Below, in pieces: positions 1 to 7,500 of a DNA stretch of 16,713 nt; position 1 is the stretch's first letter, and each line of letters begins with the position of its first letter. The stretch lies in the NCBI GenBank assembly GCA_042095835.1, contig JBELML010000141.1, positions 1-16,713 on the forward strand. Reading direction: 5' to 3'. Below the pieces are notes generated by a model that worked only from the letters and a program-made list of their open reading frames with translations, had not been told where the DNA came from and did no database searches. Origin of the DNA: DATFKA01 sp042095835 (GTDB taxonomy: Bacteria; Bacteroidota; Bacteroidia; Chitinophagales; Saprospiraceae). The position numbers and the translations under genes were made by a program.

Positions 1-63
1 CCAAACTCGTTCCACTCGAACAGTGCCTAGGCGGCCTCCCGCACTTCGCTTATCAACTTATTT

Positions 64-110
64 AAACTTAATTTCGAGAAATAACCATTTCTTTTTAAGT
101 TTTTAATTTT
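64..110 (+). terminator. AT-rich hairpin, possible terminator of a gene left of the window
   Basis: An 8-base stem (64-71 AAACTTAA with 95-102 TTAAGTTT) encloses a smaller hairpin and is followed by a T-rich run. This would suit a weak intrinsic terminator for rightward transcription entering the window. The stem is AT-only apart from one pair, so it may be chance in AT-rich DNA. I see no gene in 1-254 and no clear promoter before the gene starting at 255. Confidence 0.25.
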
Positions 111-254
111 AATGCGTTTGCTCTAAATCCAAACAAACTAGGAAAAAAGCAGAATTATACCACTATAATGCGAAAATCAAATTGTAACAGATTCCAATAT
201 GCAAAGCTTGGAACTTGATACTGAGAAAAACAAAAATTCCCTTAATTTGCCAGT

Positions 255-1034
255 ATGTTAGAACTAGAAATCAGGACCGTAAATGTCACGCGTTATGTGA
301 CACCGCTTCGAGAAGGTGGATCTCTGCCGGCCATCGTTGATGCAGATGATGACTTTCCCTATGTCATTAAGTTTCGTGGTGCAGGTCAAGGAAAGAAGGC
401 TTTGGTAGCAGAGTTGATAGGAGGGGAGTTGGCCAGGGCAATGGGCCTCAAGGTGCCAGAAATTGTCTTTATGAATTTAGACAAATCCTTTAGTCAATCG
501 GAACCAGACGAGGAAATTCAAGATTTACTGAAATTCAGCGTAGGACTCAACTTGGGACTACATTTTCTATCGGGAGCGATTACCTACGATCCAGCGGTAT
601 CAAAAACGGATGCACTTACGGCATCCAAAGTGATTTTATTAGATAGTATGATTACCAATATTGATCGTACGCCTCGGAATACTAATCTACTGTCTTGGCG
701 TAGTGAGCTGTGGTTGATTGACCACGGAGCAAGTCTCTATTTTCATCATAATTGGGCCAATTGGGCGTCCCAATTGGATAGAACCTTTCCGATGATCAAA
801 GACCACGTATTGTTGCCATTGGCTTCTCGACTAGAGGAAGCTAAAGCTGAAATTCTTTCTAGCATCAATCGTCAAGTTTTAGAGGAAATCATGCGATGGA
901 TTCCTGATGAATGGCTTCAAGAGCCTGGTATAGCAGATTCGCCGGCGGAGCGGAGAGCAGTTTATGTACAATTCTTGCAGTCTCGTTTAGATAAATTAGA
1001 TTTGTTAACTAAAGAAGCCCAAGATGCAAGGTAA
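255..1034 (+). CDS. HipA-like kinase-fold protein (HipA_2 family)
   Basis: A 259-residue protein with the layout of the HipA-like kinase fold. Lys39 in VIKFRG, followed by GQG, fits the nucleotide-binding region. NIDRTPRNTN (135-144) matches the HipA catalytic loop, with Asp137 as predicted catalytic base and Asn142 as metal ligand. LWLIDHGASL (152-161) gives Asp156 in the place of the DFG aspartate. All key kinase positions are therefore present, so it is likely active or at least ATP-binding. It is much shorter than E. coli HipA (about 440 residues) and lacks HipA's N-terminal subdomain. The next gene (DUF3037) overlaps it by 11 bases, implying translational coupling; this pair recurs in many bacteria as far as I recall. 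Its substrate is unknown. There is no HipB-like HTH antitoxin beside it, so a classical HipAB toxin-antitoxin role is not supported. Confidence 0.8.
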   Translation: MLELEIRTVNVTRYVTPLREGGSLPAIVDADDDFPYVIKFRGAGQGKKALVAELIGGELARAMGLKVPEIVFMNLDKSFSQSEPDEEIQDLLKFSVGLNLGLHFLSGAITYDPAVSKTDALTASKVILLDSMITNIDRTPRNTNLLSWRSELWLIDHGASLYFHHNWANWASQLDRTFPMIKDHVLLPLASRLEEAKAEILSSINRQVLEEIMRWIPDEWLQEPGIADSPAERRAVYVQFLQSRLDKLDLLTKEAQDAR

Positions 1035-1407
1035 ACAGGTCTACGAATACACCATTATCCGCTTTGTACCTAAAGTGGAGCGAGAGGAATTTCTCAATGT
1101 AGGCGTAATGGTCTACTGCAAACGCAAAAAGTATATTGGCATCCGATATAAAATCGAGGAAAGTCGGCTAGCCTGTATTACCACCAAAGAAGATCTTGGA
1201 TTACTTAAAAGCCACCTCTCTGCCTGGGAGAAAGTTGCTAATGGAGCAGCAGACGGCGGCCCCATTGCTCAACTCGATCAGGCCAATCGCTTCCGCTGGC
1301 TATCTGCGAATAGAAGTACCATCATACAATGCTCGAAGATACACATTGGACTTACAGAAAAACCTGAAGAGGTTTTGCTTGATTTATTGAGTAGGTATGT
1401 TGGCTGA
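1024..1407 (+). CDS. DUF3037 family protein, partner of the HipA-like kinase
   Basis: A 127-residue soluble protein. The opening YEYTIIRFVPKVEREEFLNVGVMVYC (7-32) is characteristic of DUF3037: a short strand, then the RxEFxNVGV motif. The function is not known. The start at 1024 lies inside the last codons of the kinase gene, and no better start exists downstream that would keep the family motif, so the two are almost certainly one operon. By analogy with split Hip systems it may be a regulatory or substrate-binding partner of the kinase, but that is inference. A second, 64-residue open frame inside it at 1196-1390 is a shadow. Confidence 0.8.
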   Translation: MQGKQVYEYTIIRFVPKVEREEFLNVGVMVYCKRKKYIGIRYKIEESRLACITTKEDLGLLKSHLSAWEKVANGAADGGPIAQLDQANRFRWLSANRSTIIQCSKIHIGLTEKPEEVLLDLLSRYVG

Positions 1408-1430
1408 GGCCAATCGCCGACTTGAACCTC

Positions 1431-1739
1431 CTAGTTCCCTTTTTTAAAAGTTTTAAAAGTTTTTCGCATAGAATAACAGAATATTCCTAGCACCAAACTG
1501 ATCAAGAATCCGATACTCAAGTAGAGGCCATCGAAATAAGGATATATGGACTGTAGTTGATTTTGCAACTTTCCAAGTTGTTCGACTCTAGTGATTGGCG
1601 GATCTATTTCATAGGTAGCGGTTTCAGTAATACTTTTAGAATTAGTATTCTTGTTGATGCCCATGCTGAGTCGTGTTAGGCTGATCATAATAAGCATTGA
1701 AAGAGTAATGATAGAGAGGACTGCAAGTGTGATTTTCAT
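1431..1739 (-). CDS. Small membrane protein of unknown function
   Basis: A 102-residue protein that I do not recognise. An N-terminal hydrophobic segment (about 4-24) acts as a signal anchor or uncleaved signal. A polar stretch of about 48 residues follows (Asn/Thr/Ser-rich, then a short amphipathic run near 55-66), then a second membrane helix (about 74-92) and a basic tail RKTFKTFKKGN. The basic C-terminus suggests both ends face the cytoplasm, with the central part outside. It is convergent with the DUF3037 gene, 23 bases apart, and divergent from the kinase/regulator operon at 1980. Coding status rests on the coherent two-helix layout only; no family match is claimed. Confidence 0.6.
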   Translation of the reverse strand: MKITLAVLSIITLSMLIMISLTRLSMGINKNTNSKSITETATYEIDPPITRVEQLGKLQNQLQSIYPYFDGLYLSIGFLISLVLGIFCYSMRKTFKTFKKGN

Positions 1740-1872
1740 TGTTGTAGGTTTTTATTTACCTTAATGTTAGGCGCATTTACAGCCAGCACCTATTCTTTTT
1801 CACCAAAGCAAGGATTAGGTAGGATCGAGGTAGGTTTTTTATCTATTAAGGCGGGAATAAGGATGGAAAAGG

Positions 1873-1902
1873 CTTGGTAGAATCATATGCCTAATTGGTA
1901 GA
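1873..1902 (+). promoter_or_regulatory. Candidate LytTR-type operator: two 9-base direct repeats 21 bases apart
   Basis: CTTGGTAGA (1873-1881) and ATTGGTAGA (1894-1902) match in 8 of 9 positions and are separated by 12 bases, so they sit on the same face of the helix two turns apart. LytTR-domain regulators such as AgrA and AlgR bind pairs of 9-base direct repeats with this spacing. The downstream operon encodes a LytTR regulator, so autoregulation is a natural reading. A third TTGGTAG lies at 1957-1963, close to the kinase start. The motif itself is not a known consensus for this organism. Confidence 0.35.
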
Positions 1903-1979
1903 AGGGAAATGGATATTGGCAAAGAATTATAGCCAATGATTCGGGCTTCCTCTAATTTGGTAGCAAGAACAGCAAGAAT

Positions 1980-3023
1980 ATGTCATTTCAACTAAGTGCA
2001 AAACATTGGATCTACATCATTCACCTGATGTGCTGGTTGATGCTGGCTTTTATCATGACCATGATTTTTCAGAAGATTCTTGGCACTTCTACGGCGGTGA
2101 TCCTTGCAGTTGGTATTAATTTACTGGGATTTGCGGTATTGATTTATGGGCATTTATGGGTTTTGTTGCCCAAGTTTTATGATCATAAGAAGTATCTCTC
2201 CTATCTATTGGCTTTGCTTGCTTTGATATTCATCACCAGCTTTATACGTTTTTGGGCGGGATGGCAATGGTCTATCCATTTCGATCCAAACCTTCAAGGG
2301 CAGTTTACACCTCAGTATTTTAGTGTAATGGTTGTGGGGAGTCTATTCTTGATTCTAATTACAATTCCTTTGCGGTTAATTGAAGAATGGTTTACCAAAA
2401 AAGAACTGGAGCAAAACCTAAAAACGCATCAGCTAGAAGCGGAACTTCGCTTTCTGAAAGCTCAGGTGAATCCCCATTTTCTTTTTAATGCTCTTAACAA
2501 TATTTATTCTCTTTCTTTTACAGCATCGAAAAAAGCCCCTGAAATGATCTTGAAGCTTTCAGATATGATGAGTTATATGCTTTACGATTGTAAAAGCGAT
2601 ACAGTACCTTTAAGTGCTGAATTAAATTATCTTCGCAATTACATTGATTTACAGCAACTTAAGAAAGAGGGTCAGTATAAAGTGGATTTTGAAGTAGAAG
2701 GTGAAGTAGCTGCCTTGACTATTGTCCCCATGCTATTTATTCCCTTTTTTGAAAATGCTTTTAAACATGGGAATATTGATGACTTAAGTTTCGGATGGAT
2801 AAAAAGCAAACTCCTAGTCAGAGATGAGGTCTTAGAATTTACGATTGCGAACTCTATACCCTCCAACTCTGCGACTCGTAATCAAAAGAAAGGTGGAGTA
2901 GGGCTGCAAAATATAAAAAGCCGCTTGGAGCTTATCTATCCTGAGCAGCATTCCCTTCAGATTGAACAAAAAGATCGTATTTATACAGCTAAGTTAAGCT
3001 TAGACCTAAAGCCGAATTTATGA
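1980..3023 (+). CDS. LytS/YehU-type membrane sensor histidine kinase
   Basis: A 347-residue sensor kinase of the His_kinase (LytS/YehU) family, common in Bacteroidota. Four hydrophobic segments occupy roughly residues 10-30, 38-64, 72-90 and 112-132. A short helical linker follows (135-158). The phosphoacceptor block is FLKAQVNPHFLFNALNNIY (158-176) with His166. The N-box is FIPFFENAFKHG (253-264) and the G-box GGVGLQNIKSRL (305-316). There is no extracellular or PAS sensory domain, so the signal is probably sensed in or near the membrane. The gene overlaps the next by four bases (ATGA), so kinase and regulator are co-translated. The ATG at 1980 places the first membrane helix at once, as usual in this family. 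No strong ribosome binding site is visible. Confidence 0.93.
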   Translation: MSFQLSAKHWIYIIHLMCWLMLAFIMTMIFQKILGTSTAVILAVGINLLGFAVLIYGHLWVLLPKFYDHKKYLSYLLALLALIFITSFIRFWAGWQWSIHFDPNLQGQFTPQYFSVMVVGSLFLILITIPLRLIEEWFTKKELEQNLKTHQLEAELRFLKAQVNPHFLFNALNNIYSLSFTASKKAPEMILKLSDMMSYMLYDCKSDTVPLSAELNYLRNYIDLQQLKKEGQYKVDFEVEGEVAALTIVPMLFIPFFENAFKHGNIDDLSFGWIKSKLLVRDEVLEFTIANSIPSNSATRNQKKGGVGLQNIKSRLELIYPEQHSLQIEQKDRIYTAKLSLDLKPNL

Positions 3024-3742
3024 ATTATACCTGCCTCATTGTAGATGACGAACGCCCGGCAATTAAGCTCCTCCAAGCTTATGTAGACAAATTACCTTTC
3101 CTGGAGGTCAAAGACAGCTGCGAAAGTGCCATCCAGGCTTTATCGAAGCTACAGGAGTCTTCCTATGATATCCTGTTTTTAGATATCCAAATGCCTGAAT
3201 TAACGGGTTTGGGACTCCTTAAGGTTTTGAAAAACAAGCCAGAAGTCATTTTGACTACTGCCTATCGAGACTATGCGGTAGAAGGTTTTGCTCTAGAGGT
3301 TACGGATTATTTAGTGAAGCCTTTCTCATTCGATCGGTTCTTGCAGGGCGTGAATAAAGCCATCAATAATCTCAATGCACAAACGCCGCCGATCCCCCAA
3401 GCAGCTATGGCCGAACCCGCTGAAGCTGACGAAGATCATTTCTTTATCAGAAATAAACATAAAATGGATAAGGTAGAGTTTGCTGAAATTTTGCATGTTG
3501 AAAGTATGCGAGAGTATGTGGCTATTCACACCTCAAAGAAGCGATACGTTGTACACCAAACCATGAATAAGATGGAAGAATTATTGCCTCCCCAGCAGTT
3601 CATGCGTGTACATCGGTCTCATATCGTCAACCTCAAAAAAATCACCCAAGTATTTGGAAATACCATTGCCATCGGCGAATCCCAATTCCCAATTGGAGGC
3701 AATTATCGCAAGACCTTCTTTGATCAACTGAATCTATTATAA
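3020..3742 (+). CDS. LytTR-family DNA-binding response regulator
   Basis: A 240-residue response regulator, the expected partner of the upstream kinase. The receiver domain spans about 3-118: acidic pair Asp9/Asp10, phosphoacceptor Asp55 in LFLDIQMPE, Thr79/Thr80 and Lys100 in YLVKPF. A Pro/Ala-rich linker (121-138) leads to a LytTR DNA-binding domain at about 140-238, recognisable from ILHVESMREYVAIHT and FMRVHRSHIVNLKKI. This domain binds paired direct repeats, and a candidate pair lies at 1873-1902 in front of the operon. All residues needed for phosphorylation are present. Target genes beyond its own operon cannot be read from this window. Confidence 0.95.
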   Translation: MNYTCLIVDDERPAIKLLQAYVDKLPFLEVKDSCESAIQALSKLQESSYDILFLDIQMPELTGLGLLKVLKNKPEVILTTAYRDYAVEGFALEVTDYLVKPFSFDRFLQGVNKAINNLNAQTPPIPQAAMAEPAEADEDHFFIRNKHKMDKVEFAEILHVESMREYVAIHTSKKRYVVHQTMNKMEELLPPQQFMRVHRSHIVNLKKITQVFGNTIAIGESQFPIGGNYRKTFFDQLNLL

Positions 3743-3784
3743 CTTCTGACGAAAACCCCTACCTCAACCTACACTAGCGACACC

Positions 3785-3874
3785 AAAACACCAAAACATC
3801 TCCCTGTCTCCACGTCTCCAAGTCCCAAAGTCTCCCTGTCTCCACGTCCCCACACCAACACATCTCCATGTCAC
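3785..3874. repeat. Degenerate 7-base tandem repeats (about GTCTCCA)
   Basis: The intergenic stretch is a run of imperfect 7- to 8-base units such as TCTCCCTG, TCTCCACG and TCTCCAAG on the plus strand. An 18-base copy is exact at 3799-3816 and 3831-3848. The block has very few G outside the unit boundaries, so the strand bias is strong. Similar heptad-type repeats occur between genes in filamentous and gliding bacteria. There is no spacer/repeat alternation as in CRISPR. It sits between the response regulator and the zinc-ribbon gene. Confidence 0.75.
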
Positions 3875-3889
3875 CATATGAAAAACCGA

Positions 3890-3924
3890 TTGACACAATC
3901 TGTCACTCCACTTCCCGATCTTTG
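3890..3924 (+). promoter_or_regulatory. Possible promoter for the zinc-ribbon gene
   Basis: TTGACA at 3890-3895 and GATCTTTG at 3917-3924 resemble the Bacteroidota -33 (TTG) and -7 (TAnnTTTG) boxes, with the first base of the -7 box off consensus and a spacing on the long side. If real, transcription would begin near 3930, which supports the start codon at 3962 rather than 3878. Confidence 0.3.
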
Positions 3925-3961
3925 TAAGGACATCAAGATAATCATCATTAAAACCGCAGCT

Positions 3962-4216
3962 ATGATTTTTTTCGGAACCACAGGTATTAAATCTACACTA
4001 GAGAAAGGACATTTCGATTGCCCACAGTGCCAATGCGAGACTCGTTATAAGCACAAAAAAGTAACTAAGTTTTTCACCCTCTATTTTATTCCGATTATAC
4101 AACTTGGAAAAATTGGGGAGTACGTAGAGTGCCAAAATTGTAAAACCACTTTTGTGCCAAGAGTAAAAAGCTTTGTAAAGGTAAAAGCCAAGCTCCAAGA
4201 AGGCGAATTGGTATAG
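3962..4216 (+). CDS. Small zinc-ribbon protein
   Basis: An 84-residue protein with two Cys pairs forming a zinc ribbon: Cys20-x2-Cys23 (plus Cys25) and Cys57-x2-Cys60. Between them lies a hydrophobic stretch (KFFTLYFIPIIQLGKIGEY, 36-54). This matches the zinc-ribbon family typified by an opening MI(F/I)xGT and the phrase FTLYFIPIIPLG, as found in many Bacteroidota. The frame is open from an ATG at 3878, but the extra 28 residues resemble nothing in the family, overlap the end of the repeat block, and would contain the candidate promoter. I therefore choose 3962. The molecular role of the family is unknown; binding of a structural zinc ion is inferred from the cysteines. Confidence 0.8.
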   Translation: MIFFGTTGIKSTLEKGHFDCPQCQCETRYKHKKVTKFFTLYFIPIIQLGKIGEYVECQNCKTTFVPRVKSFVKVKAKLQEGELV

Positions 4217-4228
4217 GAAATGAAAAGG

Positions 4229-4448
4229 TGTCTAAATTTTTGGGCTGATGTCGGAAAATTTAGACATACTCTTAGAGTATGCCTAAAAATTATCCTTCGG
4301 GCTAAAATTTGCCCTTTTGATTCTAAAATACGTTAAAAATCCTCGCTGATGCCCTGCATCATCTACGCCTGCCTGCCGGCAGGCAGGTTTTTTGCCTTTT
4401 TTAGAGTCAAAATCATCAAATTTTATCATCAAAAATAAAATTTAGACA
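4229..4448. repeat. 220-base inverted-repeat element (MITE-like or structured RNA)
   Basis: The ends are perfect 12-base inverted repeats: TGTCTAAATTTT (4229-4240) and AAAATTTAGACA (4437-4448). Pairing continues inward at 4246-4250 with 4427-4431, 4303-4310 with 4418-4425, and 4315-4328 with 4399-4412 (one G-U pair). Inside are a side hairpin (4259-4287), a small hairpin (4347-4361) and a 20-base perfect palindrome (4368-4387). A second copy of the right end, 20 bases long and in direct orientation, lies at 4255-4274. I see no coding frame, no transposase and no target-site duplication. It could be a non-autonomous mobile element or a transcribed structured element. Confidence 0.55.
4368..4393 (+). 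terminator. GC-rich perfect palindrome followed by T6
   Basis: The two 10-base arms CCTGCCTGCC and GGCAGGCAGG (4368-4387) are followed directly by six T residues (4388-4393). This has the form of a strong intrinsic terminator for the zinc-ribbon transcript. A fully self-complementary stem without a loop is unusual for a terminator, since the tip must open. Palindromes of this CTGCC/GGCAG type occur repeatedly in some bacterial genomes, so it may be a mobile repeat that also terminates. Confidence 0.55.
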
Positions 4449-4473
4449 TACTCTTACTATCATTGTAGACAAC

Positions 4474-4481
4474 TACTTTTG
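4474..4481 (+). promoter_or_regulatory. -7 promoter box (TAnnTTTG) of the amidoligase operon
   Basis: TACTTTTG matches the Bacteroidota -7 consensus exactly and ends 19 bases before the ATG at 4501, giving a short leader typical of the phylum. No TTG lies at the ideal -33 distance; the nearest, at 4463-4465, is too close. This is the most likely start point for transcription of the large gene cluster. Confidence 0.45.
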
Positions 4482-4500
4482 GACCCGAAATTTTCCAACA

Positions 4501-7500
4501 ATGCCAATTAAAGCAGCTGTTTACCATCGCACCACCTATAATTTTGATAGGCCGGTTAATCTTTCGCCTCATATTATCAGATTAAGGCCGGCAGCTCATT
4601 GCCGGACCCCTATCGAATCTTATACCTTAAATATCAAGCCAAAAAATCATTTCATTAATTGGCAGCAGGATCCCTATGGGAATTTTTTGGCGCGTGTTGT
4701 CTTCCTAGAGCAAGCAGAATCCTTGTCCATAGAGGTGGAGTTGATTGCGGATATGTCTGTGATTAATCCCTTCGATTTCTTTTTAGAGGACTACGCGCAG
4801 CAGTACCCATTTACTTATCCAGATCGTTTAAAAAAGGACTTGCAACCCTATCTGGAGATTACGGAAAAAGGACCCCTGCTCCTGGATTTAATGCAGCAAG
4901 TAGACCAAAAGCAGCAGCCCACCTTGGACTTTCTAGTGGCGGTTAATCAGCTCGTTAACCAGACATTGGGCTATAATACCCGAATGGAAGTAGGCGTGCA
5001 AAGTTGTGAACAAACCCTCAGTACTAAAAGAGGTTCTTGCCGGGATTTTGCATGGTTGATGGTCCAGCTTTTTAGGCATTTAGGACTTGCAGCTCGCTTT
5101 GTCTCAGGCTATTCTATCCAATTAAAACCAGATGAAAAACCTTTGGAGGGGCCAGCTGGTGTTAGTCAAGACGTTACCGATCTTCACGCTTGGGTAGAAG
5201 TTTATATTCCCGGAGCAGGCTGGATAGGGCTAGATGCTACCTCCGGGCTGGTTTGTACAGAAGGTCATATTCCGCTAGCTTGTGTTCCTGATTTTCAGAA
5301 TGGCGCACCTATCGAGGGCGCAACAGATGTTTGCGAAGTGACCTTCGATTTTGAGAATACGGTAAAACGTATACACGAGGATCCCCGTGTCACTAAACCC
5401 TATACCGAAGAGCAATGGCAAGCCATAAACCTCTTAGGAGAACAAGTTGATCAAACCTTACAGTCTGATGATGTAAGACTAACTATGGGCGGCGAGCCTA
5501 CTTTTGTATCTATTGATGATATGGAAGGTGAAGAGTGGAATACTAAAGCCGATGGAACCCATAAAAGGCAATTGGCCTGGACTTTGACAGAGAAATGCCG
5601 CGACACCTTCGGGCCGGGAGGAATCATCCATTATGCTCAGGGAAAGTGGTATCCAGGAGAACCTTTGCCGCGCTGGGCATTTAATATCATCTGGAGAAAG
5701 GATGGCGAACCCATTTGGGAGAATCCACAATTACTCGCCAATCCAAATGTTCCTAAAGATATTAGCACCGAACAGGCCGCCAAATTCTTAAAGCATTTGG
5801 CAGAGAACTTAGGTTTGCCTCCAGAATATATCCGAGCTGCTTATGAAGATGTCTTTTATATGCTTTGGGAGGAAGGTCAGGTCCCAATTGATAGAAACCC
5901 ACTCGAAGCAGACCTGGAAGATCCACTAGAACGGCGATCGCTCGCAGAGGTTTTAGATAAGGGCCTTGGGGCACCCTTGGGCTATGTATTGCCTATCGGA
6001 TGGGATGATAAGATGGAAGATTGGCAAAGCAGTCCCTGGACTTTTCGCAGACAAGAATTATTCTTAATTCCTGGGAATTCGCCCCTGGGATTGAGGTTGC
6101 CACTGAAGGCACTACCCAAAACTTACGAAGTGCCGCTGCAACGCAGCCTTTTTGAAGAGGTGACAGCTATCAATATCCGGTCTGCGGATCAGTTAGGTCA
6201 GGCCAAACCAAGCGGAAACCATAAAAAGGTCTATCGCACCGCTATTTCAGTTGAGGTTCGAAAAGGCAATCTTTATATCTTTTTACCACCATTGTCCCAC
6301 GCAGAGTATGCTTTGGAGCTGCTAAAAGTTATCGAAAAAACGGCAGGAGAATTACAGATACCAGTCGTTTTGGAAGGCTATAAACCACCTAGTGATATTC
6401 GGATAGAAAAGATGTCGGTGACGCCAGATCCTGGAGTGATTGAGGTCAATATTCATCCCTCTTCTTCCTGGGCAGGTATGGTTAATACGACGGATAAACT
6501 CTACGAACTTGCCAAAGAATCTAGATTAGCTACTGAAAAGTTTATGTTAGATGGTCGTCATACGGGCACTGGTGGTGGAAACCATATCACCCTCGGAGCC
6601 GCTAAGCCAGCGGATAGTCCCTTCTTGAGAAGACCCGACTTGCTGCAAAGTATGATCACTTATTGGCAGCATCACCCTAGTCTTTCTTATTTGTTTTCGG
6701 GGGCATTTGTAGGACCGACTAGCCAGGCTCCACGAATTGATGAAGGTCGAGAAGATCGCCTTTATGAAGTTGAAATCGCCTTTTCGCAAGTTCCCCAACC
6801 CAATGCCAATCAGACACCATTTTGGGTGGTAGATCGGATTTTTAGAAACCTACTTACAGATTTAACGGGCAATACCCATCGAGCCGAATTTTGTATCGAT
6901 AAATTGTATTCGCCGGATAGTCCAACGGGGCGTTTAGGGATTCTGGAGATGCGCAGCTTGGATATGCCACCGCACAAGCGTATGAGTCTTGTGCAAATGT
7001 TACTTATTCGATCTTTAGTGGCTTGGTTTTGGAAAAAGCCCTACCAGCATTCCTTAGTGCGTTGGGGCACAAGTCTTTATGATAAACATTTGTTGCCGCA
7101 TTTTTGCTGGCAAGACATGAGTGAAGTAGTCGAAGATTTACAAAAAGCAGGTTTCCCGTTCCAATTGCAGTGGCTTGATCCGTTTTTTGAATTTCGTTTT
7201 CCTAGATATGGTTCTGTTCAGATCAAGGATATGGAATTGGAGGTCAGAATGGCAATAGAGCCCTGGCATGTCTTAGGAGAAGAGATGTCTAATCAGGGAA
7301 CTGCTCGCTTTGTAGATTCTTCCTTAGAACGAGTGCAGGTGAAACTCAGTGGTTTGACGGACAGCCGATTCATTCTTTTGTGTAATGGTTGCCAAATCCC
7401 ATTGATTGCTACGGGTACAAAAGGAGAATATGTGGCAGGTATCCGATATCGAGCCTGGCAACCACCATCAGCCTTGCATCCTACAATTGGGATAGATGCC

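Noticed and set aside
3..62. Open frame at the left edge that could be the end of a gene entering the window
   Set aside because: It is only about 20 residues before a stop, with no recognisable motif; frames this short are expected by chance.
1196..1390. 64-residue plus-strand frame inside the DUF3037 gene
   Set aside because: It is a shadow in another frame of a gene with a clear family motif.
255..1407. Standard HipAB toxin-antitoxin operon
   Set aside because: No HTH antitoxin is present and the kinase is far shorter than HipA; only the kinase fold is shared.
3785..3874. Possible CRISPR array
   Set aside because: The units are 7-8 bases and degenerate; there are no long identical repeats with unique spacers, and no cas genes nearby.
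4501..5300. Classical extracellular transglutaminase or secreted protease
   Set aside because: There is no signal peptide, and the domain is fused to a cytoplasmic ligase-type domain.
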